A stretch of DNA of 64,000 nucleotides, taken from assembly GCA_028641055.1 (NCBI GenBank), contig CM054059.1, positions 437,994,515-438,058,514 on the forward strand, in the 5' to 3' direction. This document shows positions 11,661-22,220 of the stretch, piece by piece. How positions within the stretch are numbered: the first letter of the stretch is position 1; every line of letters begins with the position of its first letter. Under the pieces are notes generated by a model. The model worked only from the letters and a program-made list of their open reading frames with translations, was not told where the DNA came from and searched no databases. The DNA comes from Alopecurus myosuroides (lineage: Eukaryota > Streptophyta > Magnoliopsida > Poales > Poaceae). The position numbers and the translations under genes are program-made.

Positions 11661-14600
11661 CTAAGTATAATACGGACGCAGCTGAGCCACGTTCCATGGT
11701 CTATCTCTTTCTTGCATAGATGAAGTGGTGTGTGCGGTGTCATTGACTGTAGCCGACTCTTCCCTTGCATCTATCAAATAATATGATCCGTTATGTAGGC
11801 TCCGGCTTATGATAAATGGTCCTTCCCATGGTGGTGATAATTTGTGTTTTCCTTCGTTTGACTGTACCAGTCGCAGAACCAAATCTCCTTCCTGGAATAC
11901 CCTGGTTTTCACGCGCCGGCTATGATACCTCCGTAGATCTTGCTGGTATATAGCTGACCTCTCCAAGGCTTGTTTTCTTTGCTCTTCTAGCATATCGACG
12001 GCGTCCTGCCGGGTTTTTTCGTTCTCCACTTCGACGTAAGCTGATACTCGTGGTGAATCGTGGATAATGTCGCTCGGTAACACTGCCTCCGCACCATATA
12101 CCATGAAAAAGGGCGTCATCTGGGTAGACCTGTTAGGTGTAGTGTTGATACCCCAAACCACAGAAGGTAATTCTTCGACCCATGCGCCAGCAGCCCTAAC
12201 ACAGGGGACTCGCAACCGTGGTTTTAACCCACGAAGCAATTCTTGGTTTGCTCTCTCCACTTGCCCATTGGCCTGCGGGTGAGCCACTGATGCAACATCA
12301 AGCCGGATGCCATTGTTGCCACAGAATTTCTCCATCTCGCCAAGAGACATGTTAGTTCCGTTGTCGGTGATTATGCTGTGGGGATACCCAAACCGGTAGA
12401 TAATCCTTTTCAGGAACTTGACTGCTGTAGCCGCTTCGCAATTAGTAACTGGCATAACCTCAACCCACTTGGTAAACTTGTCAATAGCCACCAAAAGATG
12501 TGTCTTCTTGCATGGTGACATATGGAAGGGACCAACCATGTCCATACCCCAGACGGCGAACGGCCAAGTTAATGGGATGGTCCGTAATTCCATAGCCGGT
12601 ACGTGTGTTTGGCGAGCGTACCTTTGACATCCGTCACATCTTGCTACCAAACGTTCTGCGTCCGCTAGAGCCGTAAGCAAGAAAAATCCGTGTCGATAAG
12701 CTTTAGCCACCAGAGACCTTGTAGATGCATGATGCCCACAGTCGCCTTCGTGTATTTCCTTGAGAATCTGTCGGCCTTCTTCTGGCGCTACGCAGCGCAA
12801 GAAGACTCCTGTTGCGCTTCTCTTGTATAATTCTCCATTGATGATAGAATACCCCTTTGCTCGCCTCAGAATTTGTCTTGCTAATACCTCCTGTTCTGGT
12901 AACTCGCCCCGTGATAGGTAGGCCAGGTATGGCTCTGTCCACTCGGGGATGGCATGTACTGTGGCCACGTACTCCAAATCCGGGTCTTGATTTGCCAGTT
13001 CTTCCTCAGACTCGGTTTTAACTGATGGTCGCCACAACTCGTCCAGGAACACATTAGGTGGAACCGGCTCTCTACGCGAGCCGAGTCTGGCGAGTGCGTC
13101 TGCTGCCTCGTTTTTTCTTCTGTCTATGTGCTCCACCTCATACCCGGAAAAGCACCCGGCAACCCTGTCGACCTCCCTGCGATATGCTGCCATAGTTGCA
13201 TCCTTTCTGTCCCAAGTTCCCGATACCTGTTGTACCACAAGATCCGAATCTCCGAAGCATCGTATCCTTTTAATGCTCATCTCCTTGGCTACCTTTAAGC
13301 CATGCAATAGGGCCTCATACTCGGCAACGTTGTTGGAACAGTCAAAGTGAATTTGTAGCACGTAACTCAATTTGTCCCCTTTGGGTGATGTTAGCACCAC
13401 CCCAGCTCCTGATCCCTCGTACTGCTTTGATCCGTCGAAGTGCATGACCCATGACTCGGAATTTGGAACCGTTGCAGTCATGCCTGTATGTGTCCAATCG
13501 TTAACGAAATCAACTAAAGCTTGAGACTTAATTGCTGACCTGGGTTCGTAGTTGATATGATAATCCCCCATCTCTATCGCCCATTTGGCTATTCTTCCCG
13601 TCGCGTCCGAGTTTCTGATGATATCCGACATTGGTATTGAACTAACCACTGTTATCGGATGCTCTTGGAAATACGGCTTCAACTTCCGGCTAGCCATAAA
13701 GACCCCGAACACCAGCTTTTGCCAATGCGGATAGCGCTGCTTTGCTTCTGATAACACCTCACTGACGTAATAAACCGGCCTCTGAACCGGGTAACCTTTC
13801 CCGTCCTCTTTGCGTTCCACGACAACCACTGCGCTAACGGCTCGGGGGCCAGCTGCCACGTATAGCAACATAGGCTCTTTAGGACCCGGCGCCGCTAGTA
13901 CTGGTGCTTCAGATAATTGCTTCTTTAGTGCTTCAAACGCTTCATCTGCCTCTTCGTCCCCTACGAATTTATCCGATTTTCGCAAGAGCCGATACAAGGG
14001 TATTGCTTTTTCTCCGAGTCTAGATATGAACCGGCTCAAGGCTGCTACACAGCCCGTGAGCTTTTGAACATGCTTCAAGTTCTCCGGCTTTTTCAAACTC
14101 TGGATTGCCTTGATTTTATCTGGATTTGCCTCAATTCCTCTCTCGGAAACTATGAAGCCGAGTAATTTCCCAGCCGGAACTCCGAACACGCACTTCGTTG
14201 GATTAAGCTTCATCTGGTACCTCCTCAGGTTTTTGAATGTCTCCTTTAGATCATCGATAAATGTCTCCGCCTTCCTGGTCTTGATGACCACGTCATCCAC
14301 ATAAGCATGGACGTTACGTCCGATTTGGTCCTCAAAGCACTTTTGAATACACCGTTGGTAAGTTGCGCCAGCGTTCTTCAACCCAAATGTCATAGTTTTA
14401 TAACAAAAGGCCCCAAACGGGGTTATGAATGATGTTTTCTCCCAATCCTCCCTTTTGAGCTTAATCTGATGATACCCGGAATATGCATCCAGGAAGCATA
14501 ACAGATCGCTTCCAGCTACTGCGTCTATAATCTGATCTATCCTTGGGAGCGCGAACGGATCCTTTGGGCAATGCTTGTTAAGACTAGTGAAGTCAATGCA

Positions 14601-15905
14601 CATCCTCCACTCGTTGGTCTTTTTCATCACCAGGACCGGGTTAGCCAACCAATCCGGGTGAAATACTTCCATGATAAAGCCGGCTGCCAGTAGCCGAGCG
14701 ATCTCTTCGCCTATAGCTTTCCTTCTTTCCTCATTCATTTTCCTCAAACCTTGTTTCACGGGCCTGGACTTGGGATCCACATGCAAACTGTGCTCAGCCA
14801 ATTCTGTAGGGATACCCGGCATGTCGCTGGGTGTCCAGGCAAACACATCTGCATTCGAGCGAATGAACTCCACGAGCGCTCCCTCCTGCTCTTTTCCCAG
14901 GTTAGACCCTATGGTAAACTGCTTAGTAGAATCCCCTTCGACAAAATCTATCTTCTTGGTGTCTTGCGCTGCCTTGAATTTTGCTCTCTCATCCTCAGTG
15001 TTCGGCTTTTTCAAGGCTGTTCTATCGTCCGGGTTTACTTGAGACCGGTAATATTCGAGCTCTTCCTTCCTGCATGCCTGCTCGGCCATAACTGAATCTC
15101 CTTCGTCGCACTCGGCCGCTATATCCCGGTTCCCATGTATAGTGATGGTCCGTTTAGGACCCGGGATTTTCAGCTGCAAATACACGTAGCACGGCCTAGC
15201 CATGAATTGGGCGTAAGCCGGCCTCCCCAACAGCGCGTGGTAAGGACTGCGCAACTTGACCACCTCGAACGTGAGCCACTCCACTCGATAATTATCCGTC
15301 GATTCCCCAAAAGCAACTTCCAAGGTGATCCTTCCCTCGGGGCTCGCCGAGTGACCCGGTACGATCCCGTGAAAGATTGTTGAACTTTTCTGCAGCTGGG
15401 ACTCTTTGAGACTCATCCGTAAGAAGGTCTCCCAATAAAGGATGTTGATGCTACTTCCACCGTCCATCAGGACCTTCTTCAGCTCGTAACCATTAACCTG
15501 TGGAGCGACCACCAACGCCAAGACTCCTGGACGCTCCACCTTTTCCGGGTGATCTCTTCTACTCCACGTTATCTCTTGTTCTGCCCATCTAAGATATCCC
15601 GGCGCGGCTGATGAAACCGAATTTGCCGCTTGCTTTGATGTCTCTTTGTTCCTGCTAGAAGTTCCTGTAGTATGCACATGATATTGTCCTTTTAAGTTAG
15701 TCGCTCGTACCGTGTCGACGAAGATATTGATCCGGCCGATCGTCAATATAAATCCGGACTCGAGGTGATCCGATTCTGGCCCCCAGCCGGGATCGTCCAC
15801 CGACTTTTCTTCTTTGTGGTCGATGTAGATTTCGCCAATGACAAGATCCTCCATGCCCTTCCGAGCTTCTCCCGTGATGTAAACACCTTTGGACGCAGGC
15901 CCCAC
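11661..15905 (-). CDS. Pol polyprotein of Tat-lineage gypsy retrotransposon (protease, RT, two RNase H, integrase)
   Basis: The frame is open for 1414 codons. Visible parts are an aspartic protease (LMDGGSS, D148), reverse transcriptase (about 410-600, catalytic YVDD at 535-538), the usual gypsy RNase H (about 670-790), a second, archaeal-type RNase H (HFDGSKQYEGSGAG, D823, to about 945), the integrase HHCC zinc finger (about 1052-1096, ending CDGC) and the DDE core (D1122 in WGMDMVGP, D1181 in IITDNGTN, E1217 in NGQVERAN). The C-terminus ends QLRPYYT. The dual RNase H is typical of the Tat lineage. The first codon is not a true start: this is a gag-pol piece whose upstream part was replaced by hAT-like DNA. 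No internal stop or frameshift was seen, so decay is slight. Confidence 0.93.
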   Translation of the reverse strand: MGPASKGVYITGEARKGMEDLVIGEIYIDHKEEKSVDDPGWGPESDHLESGFILTIGRINIFVDTVRATNLKGQYHVHTTGTSSRNKETSKQAANSVSSAAPGYLRWAEQEITWSRRDHPEKVERPGVLALVVAPQVNGYELKKVLMDGGSSINILYWETFLRMSLKESQLQKSSTIFHGIVPGHSASPEGRITLEVAFGESTDNYRVEWLTFEVVKLRSPYHALLGRPAYAQFMARPCYVYLQLKIPGPKRTITIHGNRDIAAECDEGDSVMAEQACRKEELEYYRSQVNPDDRTALKKPNTEDERAKFKAAQDTKKIDFVEGDSTKQFTIGSNLGKEQEGALVEFIRSNADVFAWTPSDMPGIPTELAEHSLHVDPKSRPVKQGLRKMNEERRKAIGEEIARLLAAGFIMEVFHPDWLANPVLVMKKTNEWRMCIDFTSLNKHCPKDPFALPRIDQIIDAVAGSDLLCFLDAYSGYHQIKLKREDWEKTSFITPFGAFCYKTMTFGLKNAGATYQRCIQKCFEDQIGRNVHAYVDDVVIKTRKAETFIDDLKETFKNLRRYQMKLNPTKCVFGVPAGKLLGFIVSERGIEANPDKIKAIQSLKKPENLKHVQKLTGCVAALSRFISRLGEKAIPLYRLLRKSDKFVGDEEADEAFEALKKQLSEAPVLAAPGPKEPMLLYVAAGPRAVSAVVVVERKEDGKGYPVQRPVYYVSEVLSEAKQRYPHWQKLVFGVFMASRKLKPYFQEHPITVVSSIPMSDIIRNSDATGRIAKWAIEMGDYHINYEPRSAIKSQALVDFVNDWTHTGMTATVPNSESWVMHFDGSKQYEGSGAGVVLTSPKGDKLSYVLQIHFDCSNNVAEYEALLHGLKVAKEMSIKRIRCFGDSDLVVQQVSGTWDRKDATMAAYRREVDRVAGCFSGYEVEHIDRRKNEAADALARLGSRREPVPPNVFLDELWRPSVKTESEEELANQDPDLEYVATVHAIPEWTEPYLAYLSRGELPEQEVLARQILRRAKGYSIINGELYKRSATGVFLRCVAPEEGRQILKEIHEGDCGHHASTRSLVAKAYRHGFFLLTALADAERLVARCDGCQRYARQTHVPAMELRTIPLTWPFAVWGMDMVGPFHMSPCKKTHLLVAIDKFTKWVEVMPVTNCEAATAVKFLKRIIYRFGYPHSIITDNGTNMSLGEMEKFCGNNGIRLDVASVAHPQANGQVERANQELLRGLKPRLRVPCVRAAGAWVEELPSVVWGINTTPNRSTQMTPFFMVYGAEAVLPSDIIHDSPRVSAYVEVENEKTRQDAVDMLEEQRKQALERSAIYQQDLRRYHSRRVKTRVFQEGDLVLRLVQSNEGKHKLSPPWEGPFIISRSLHNGSYYLIDAREESATVNDTAHTTSSMQERDRPWNVAQLRPYYT

Positions 15906-15909
15906 GGTG

Positions 15910-18216
15910 GGTTTTTACCCATTAAGGTGAGGGTAAGGGAAAAAAAATCTTTGCCAATGGGTAAATAAATGGTAAAAGGTACGCACCCGTTGGGTATTGC
16001 GGGTGCGGGCATGATGCGTGTGAACACACGTTCGTTGGGAGACCCCGAGAGGAAGGTATGAAGGGTGCAGCGGCAAGTTTTCCCTCAGAAAAGTAACCAA
16101 GGTTGAATCGACCAGTAGGAGGAAAGAGTAAGTTCAGAAGGTTGATGCAGCTGAGATGGCAGGACGCACTACCGGTTCAGCAGCAACGTGGAACCTACAC
16201 GACACAATCAAATCACTTTGCCCTAACGAAGCAGTGAGATTGTCAATCTTACCAGTTTTGCTGAAAACAAAGAGGTTAAATGTATGGTGTGGAAAACGGT
16301 ATGAAAACAGTAGCAGCAGTGTGAAAACAGTGGAAGCAGTGTGAAAATAGTAGAAGCAGTGTGTGTATTATCAGTATGAGAAAATGGACCGGGGTCCACA
16401 GTTCACTAGTGGTGTCTATCCGTGAATGATAAATAACATGTGTGGTGAACAAATTACAGCTGGGCAATTGACAGAAATGAAGGTTGCACCGTAGTGCATA
16501 TGCAAGACATAAAGATTACTATCTGATTCATGCGGGCATTACAACAAGATACATATACCGTCATCCAACTGCATCTATGACTAATAATCCACCCTCCGAA
16601 TATCATCCGAACAAACGTTGGGTATTAAAATGTAAACAATGTAGACAAAGTAAACATCGTTGTTTTCTCCCTAATGGCAGCAACACATCCTCCATATGTC
16701 ACGTTTTTGTCACTCGAGCACAGATGCAAAGGAGGCATGAACCTACTATCGAGCATAAATACTCTCTTGGAGTTACTAGCATCTACTTGGAGCATCTACT
16801 AATAAAGGAGAGCATGCAAGATCATAAATAATATATGCATGAAGATAACATGATAGATTGATAATCAGAAGACATAGCATTCAAAATTCATCAGATCCCA
16901 GCAAACACAACATGTAGCATTACATAAAGATGATATCGATCATGTGAGGCAGTTCACGAGATCTAAACACGAGGCATAAAGTGGAGGAGAAAACCATCTA
17001 GCTACTGCTGTGGACCCGTAGTCCAGGAATGAACTACTCACGCATCACTTTGGAGGAGGGCATGGTGGTGTAGACCCCTCCGGTGATGAATTTCCCTCCC
17101 GGCAGGGTGCCGGGGAGAGCTCCAGAACCCTCCCAATCTCGGGATGACGATGATGGCGGCCTCGTGTGTTTCTCGGGGAAAAGTGGTATATATCTAGGGT
17201 TGATACGTCGGGGGGATAAATGTAGGCAAAAAAGGGATGGCAAAGGGCACCCGGAGGGCCCACGCCACCCCCAGGCGCGGCCAGGGGGCGCCGTCCTATG
17301 GTGTGGCCCTCCTGTGGCCCCTCTTCGGGTCTCCTCGGGACTCCGTGGAACCATCGGAAATTCTAAGACTTTCGGGTTTCGAATTTTCCAATTCCGAGAA
17401 TATTTCCAAAACAACTTTTCTGAAACTAAAAACGGCAGAAAACAGGGAACTCGCTTTGTGGCATCTTGTCAATAGGCTAGTCCCAAAAATCGATAAAAAT
17501 GACATAAAGTGTATAGCAAACATGTAGGAAATAACATGAAAACAACATGGAACATCAGAATTTAAGGATATGTTTATGACGTATCAGGACATGGTACATT
17601 AAAACCCATACCCGCGTATCCACATACCCGACATATATGACATGTAGGTCCATGAACCAAGGTAATTCTGAATAAAAATTCACATAAATCTATTAGTCCC
17701 CGGCTCTACGCAGACGCAATCCCGCCACCGCCCCCAAACTCATCGTATCACTAGCTTCTCGACTCCCACACCATCATTTCCTCTCCCGGTCCCCTCAATC
17801 ACCGCACTCCCCCTTGCGCCCCTGCCCGCGTAATCGTTAAATTGCGAACAAGTGGAGTTGATTGTGTGATGCCATGTGACTGTTTTGCACATGTATTTGG
17901 CTGAAGTTATAACTATATATTTTTTATATTTCTATGCACCTTATGTTGGCCTGCAGCTGCTGCATCAATGTTATTTTCTTATTATAGTCTAGTCATTAAT
18001 GTTATTTTTTTATTATAGTCTAGTTATTTTTCATATAATATATCATGTTGAGTTTTTTGGTGGGTTTACCCATGGGTTTTTAGTACCCACGTGGGTACGG
18101 GTATGGTATGAAATTTGTACCCAGACACGGGTTCGGGTGCGGGTGTGGTTAAAATTAGAGGACATGGGTGCGGGTTTGGTTGAGCTCTACCCACACCCAA
18201 TGGGTGCAGGTGCCAT
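15910..18216. mobile_element. hAT-type non-autonomous element remnant, interrupted by an LTR-like repeat
   Basis: Both flanks contain GGGT/ACCC-rich subterminal sequence (15913-16018: GGTGGGTTTTTACCC and GCGGGTGCGGGCATG; 17590-18216: GTACCCACGTGGGTACGGG, ACCCACACCCAATGGGTGC, ending GGTGCCATC). The right arm is closely similar to the end of the autonomous hAT at 43.6-46.5 kb, including the AT-rich stretch before it, so it is a deletion derivative of that family. The left terminal repeat cannot be seen clearly, and the target duplication is not resolved. Confidence 0.5.
16018..17587 (-). repeat. LTR-like dispersed repeat beginning TGATACGTC (minus strand)
   Basis: Read on the minus strand it begins TGATACGTCATAAACATATC and continues through a 'GGGCCACAGGAGGGCCACACC' type GC-rich section, 'CTAGATATATACC' and a tail with 'AACGTGGAACC' and 'GGTTACTTTTCTGAGGG'. 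This pattern is widespread in Triticeae genomes, but I cannot name its family. Length is about 1.57 kb. It lies between the two arms of the hAT remnant and so inserted into it. No coding part is present. Reading frames inside (for example 17083-17475) show no domain. Confidence 0.5.
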
Positions 18217-18500
18217 CAGGAGACCGATGCCGTATTCACAGCCCCAACTTTTCCACCACCTCAGTGCTTATTGACCGTCGTATCCTCGCAAATGCTAAAT
18301 TGGCACATCTTGACTTCATGGCGTGGCTGGCGTCGGGAAAAAACAATCTTGCCTATATGCTCAATATGTTGACACTTGTCCTGAAAGAAAATATTGGTCA
18401 GATACTAATCCTTGATGTGGACAAACCTCTCAAGGCAAAGAATTCATTTGCTGTTCGGAAATGCTTTGCGTACCATAGTTTTGTCCCGATCAGCAGGTGA
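18217..18500 (+). other. Possible exon fragment, unrecognised
   Basis: A frame of about 85 codons is open and amphipathic (RRILANAKLAHLDFMAWLAS, then AYMLNMLTLVLK, then QILILDVDKPLK). The composition looks protein-coding, but no family is recognised. It starts right of the hAT remnant and ends at a TGA near 18500, with no splice partners seen. It may be a captured or broken gene piece. Confidence 0.25.
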
Positions 18501-18671
18501 CTACATTGAAACACAAATTTGTCCTTAAGTGACATAACCTACGGGCAATATACCTCCTTGTGGGTGATCAATTTGTCCTTAATGAAGCGGTTTGTCCTAG
18601 CTGCTCTAGCTAGACTTCTAAATTTCGTTTTAAGCACATCCAGTGACATGTGCAGATAAGTAGTTTTAGTA

Positions 18672-18794
18672 CTCCATCCGTCTTAAAATAATTGTCACAA
18701 AGTTGGAGAAAAGTGGATGTATTTAGACATATTCTAGTGTTAGATACACCCACTTTTGTCCAAATTTGAGACAATTATTTTGAGACGGAGGGAG
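18672..18794. mobile_element. Stowaway MITE (Thalos-like)
   Basis: The ends are CTCCATCCGTCTTAAAATAA and the inverted TTATTTTGAGACGGAGGGAG. TA dinucleotides flank both sides (18670-18671 and 18795-18796). The inner palindrome (AAAGTGGATGTATTTAGACA / CCACTTTTGTC) is typical of the 110-125 bp Stowaway families of Pooideae. Confidence 0.9.
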
Positions 18795-18837
18795 TACATC
18801 CAATGACATATGAAGATACGTAAAGCGAGGTCTATGT

Positions 18838-19045
18838 ACTTTCTCCGTCTCAATTTACATGACATGCACACTTTAAAATTCCAATTTAAACATAAATTTG
18901 ACCACAAAATGTGAGTTATATTCTAAAAATATATAACAAGTACTTAGTATATTACATAATTAAAGAAACTATAGTACTTTTTGGTCAAAATTCATGGTCA
19001 AAGTTACATCAAAGAAAAAGAGCATGCTGCCTAAATAGAAGGCGC
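18838..19045. mobile_element. Degenerate Stowaway-like MITE
   Basis: The left end CTTTCTCCGTCTCAATTTAC is MITE-like, and an inner inverted pair (TTTGACCAC / GGTCAAA) is present. The right end is not preserved, so the boundary is approximate. Confidence 0.35.
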
Positions 19046-19056
19046 AGAGAATAAAC

Positions 19057-22000
19057 AGGTATAATTTGAGTATATGGTTTTGTATAAAATAATAATCGAA
19101 ACGAATACTTTTGTCTTGTAAGCACGCATGATTTGCTTTGAGATTCATGCATCTCTCGCTCATTTCTCCCCTTCTCCCCTATGTCGCGATCCAGCCCTGG
19201 TGTTAAATTTATCCCCGACGATGCCGCTCGCCGCGGCCTGCGCTTCCACGCTTTCAAATTGACACCTCCGTGACCCCAGCGAAGATGTCGGCAGTGGGTG
19301 CCTACATGACAGAGGAAAGCGAGAACAATCAATTGAAGATATGCACTTCTGTAGTCCTATAACCTCTGGCCACTAGCACCACACTATGATAGTTGAAACA
19401 ACACAAAACTTCAGGTTGACATGCATAAGTTGTTCAGGACTCGCGTCAACTCAATATCAGCAAATGAAGTGAAACACTTCTTTTCTAGAGCACAAGTGCA
19501 TGCCATCTTGTACTAGAAAAAAGGCATCAAAACAACACAGGTCCTTCACAACAAAAGTACCGACAGGAAACGAAAACTGAAAAGCTGAGCTAGAGAGAAA
19601 GAAACAGAAAACATAACACGCCAGGCCAAAAATTCGAAGAACAAAAACTGTACTGCTATAATACTACGAAAATCAAGTGAAAACATCAGCATACCAAAAT
19701 ACCGAGCAAAAAAGATGAATGGCTAGAAGCACGAATAACCACATCTAGCCATTTACGGCTTCACCAGGTCCGTCAACATCAGTTGAATTCTTTGCAAAGA
19801 TAATTCTAGGGAGACAGTTGGTATTCCACTGCCTTCACCTCTGACCTGTATTAGCAAAGCACTGAAGTTGGTATTTCAAAGAGGAGGACAAGCTTCCTGC
19901 CTCTGGATCAAGTGATGCACACAACCATCATGATCTTTCATGTTGATTATTTAATATACTCCCTCCGTTCCAAAATATAAGATGTTTTTGGTATTTAATG
20001 TGGACTACATACAGAACAGAATGAGTGAACATACACACTGAAAAGCATCTAGATACATGTCTTTCAGAAAAGAAAAGAAAAAAGCTAAAACATCTTATAA
20101 CTGTGAATGGAGAGAATATTCCATATATCTTAGCCCGGAACATGTCTCAATCGACAAAACCTAGCACACTACTAACATAAGAAAGCATTTATCCCATAGA
20201 AGGATCAACATCGACAACTTTGACGCCGCATCTAATTTTAGTAACAGTAAGTACATGCCGAGGAACAGGATGCAACAAGAAAATAAAATGACGGGGAAAT
20301 CATGAATAGGAATCCATATGTCACAGCCGAGAGCATCGACGCGAGCGAATACCCAAGCCATGGACAAGCTAAAACGCTACCACAACTCCAGATCAAACGA
20401 CAATACTCAACTCCAGATCAAACGACAATACTCAACCGACACACAAACAAGACGCAGATCCTAAACACAATGTGACAGTAAACATTCCACATACACACGG
20501 CCCTGTGATCACTGCCACTCAAACAGTATCCCAATGACACATGGAGTTCCGCATAATTCCCAATTATAAAGATTCAAATTGGCGGCCGTCGATTCCCTCG
20601 TTTCTAGTCCTTCCTGTCTCAGTCCAGATAAGTGCAAGCCTACAGAATAGCATCAAGCTACCGTCTCCTCTGCCGCCCCCGACAAAAAAAAGCACCGAAG
20701 TGAATTAATTTGAGGTTAATTTGACATATAAGTTAAGAACATAATCCAAGGAGGGTTCCTAGTGAGTATTGCCTCGGGGCTTCGCCTAAACATGCAGGAT
20801 TCATAAAATAATCTTCAAGGGGCTAACTACTAAATATAGCATGGTAATAAGACTTTTAACTACATCACCGAAAGTGCTCTAGCAAATGATCATGTAGGAG
20901 TGGTCTTCTAAGATTTTGCATGGGCACATCCAGATCATGTGTTATTCCTCCAGTAAATTGCTTACTTAAATAATCACCTAGACATCGATGGAAACAATGG
21001 CAAGAACATGTGTTCAAAGATTGCGTAGATATAACCAAACGAAAAGACACCGTATGAAAGCACGAGATTATCTCGTAGCATTAGTTAATTTGCTATTAGA
21101 CTACAGTAGTTCAATGTTTTCCAAATATCGGCAACCATTCAATGCTCAAAGGCATGCATGTCAAAACATAGATCTCAGCAATCTCAAATAAATAAAAAGC
21201 CAAAGATCTCAAATAAAAAAAAAAGCCAAAGATCTCGTCCATAGCTTATGCTGAGCATAACTATAATGACACCCTTTGGTGTCCACCCCACCCACATTCA
21301 CCCCATGGTGTGTGGGGTCTCCAAACTGATGGAGTAACCTCCAGCCCCTGGAGGTCCATAACCAAGGTCTCCAACCTTGGAATGCATGTGCAACAAACAC
21401 ATTTTATCTCATCATGGCCATAAGTGTGAATAATAATCCATATTCCATAAATAATTAAATATGGGTTAATTTTCAACATAATAAGCATGACTCATTAGCC
21501 ATATCCTATGAACATAGACGACAAAAAAGAGCTTCAAAAGAATCATGAGCAACAGTGATGAATAACAAGGAGCAAAACATTAGGAAATATCAAACGGTGT
21601 CAATGGTGGTGTGCATTCTGCCAATATGCATGTGCTAGCCTCACCCACGGAGTACAAGGTGTCATTCCAAAGCATTACAATCAATGGAACATCAGATTTT
21701 GCCACTCTTGTCCAACCCCATATTGTCGACAATCCACCTCAGCCCTCCAAGGTGAAGTTCAACTAAAAGCATTGAAATCCTAGAAAACATGTATGATGTG
21801 GGTGACCAACTTACCATACAACTCCATTCGGGATTTATCATGGAGACCTTGGTTTGAAAGCCCGAGTTATGGCTAAGTGACTATTTTCGTCAATCATAAT
21901 GATTAACCAACTTTGGTAACCGATATTTCACAAGTCGAAATATAGTAAATGATGGGATTTTACGCATATACCCTACAACTTCAATGTTGGGTCCACAATT

Positions 22001-22120
22001 TTAATCTGATTCTGTAATGATGGGTTATTTTAGTGCTCAAAGAGACAATTGAACAATTTGAACATAACCGCAGAAATACATTTTCAAACCATAATTTGGA
22101 TTTTGGCAAACAAATACTTA
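19057..22120. other. Downstream region of NYN gene copy 1
   Basis: No further protein domain was recognised. On the minus strand a strong donor (CTA/GTAAGTATTTG, about 22125) follows the stop codon of the NYN gene. It is conserved in copy 2 (about 35721), so the transcript may continue into 3'-UTR exons here. The block at 19800-19930 is well conserved between the copies and could be part of that UTR. Confidence 0.35.
19959..20116. mobile_element. Stowaway MITE in duplication copy 1
   Basis: TA precedes CTCCCTCCGTTCCAAAATAT, and the inverted end AAACATCTTATAACTGTGAA with GGAGAGA is near 20116. Copy 2 lacks this element together with about 300 bp around it, so either an insertion here or a deletion there is possible. 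Confidence 0.7.
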
Positions 22121-22220
22121 CTAGACAGCTAGTGAAGACCTCCTCCACCTCTTCTTCCTTATAGCCCTCCCTTACTCTCTTTCTCCTCTCAACCGGCTGA
22201 AGGGAAGGGCATACAAAGAA

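Larger units (their letters stand above)
5741..15905 (-). mobile_element. Tat-lineage Ty3/gypsy retrotransposon with spliced antisense gene, 5' end lost
   Basis: On the minus strand the order is pol (15905-11661), a non-coding part, an antisense gene on the plus strand (7369-10574), a polypurine tract (GGGGACTAC, 6254-6265) and a 3' LTR (5741-6253). The pol carries two RNase H domains, a mark of the Tat lineage. Gag, primer-binding site and 5' LTR are absent: just upstream of pol's first codons the frame meets a stop and hAT-like sequence begins at about 15910. Both coding units are otherwise open, so the element is young or conserved but cannot be autonomous as it stands. Confidence 0.85.
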
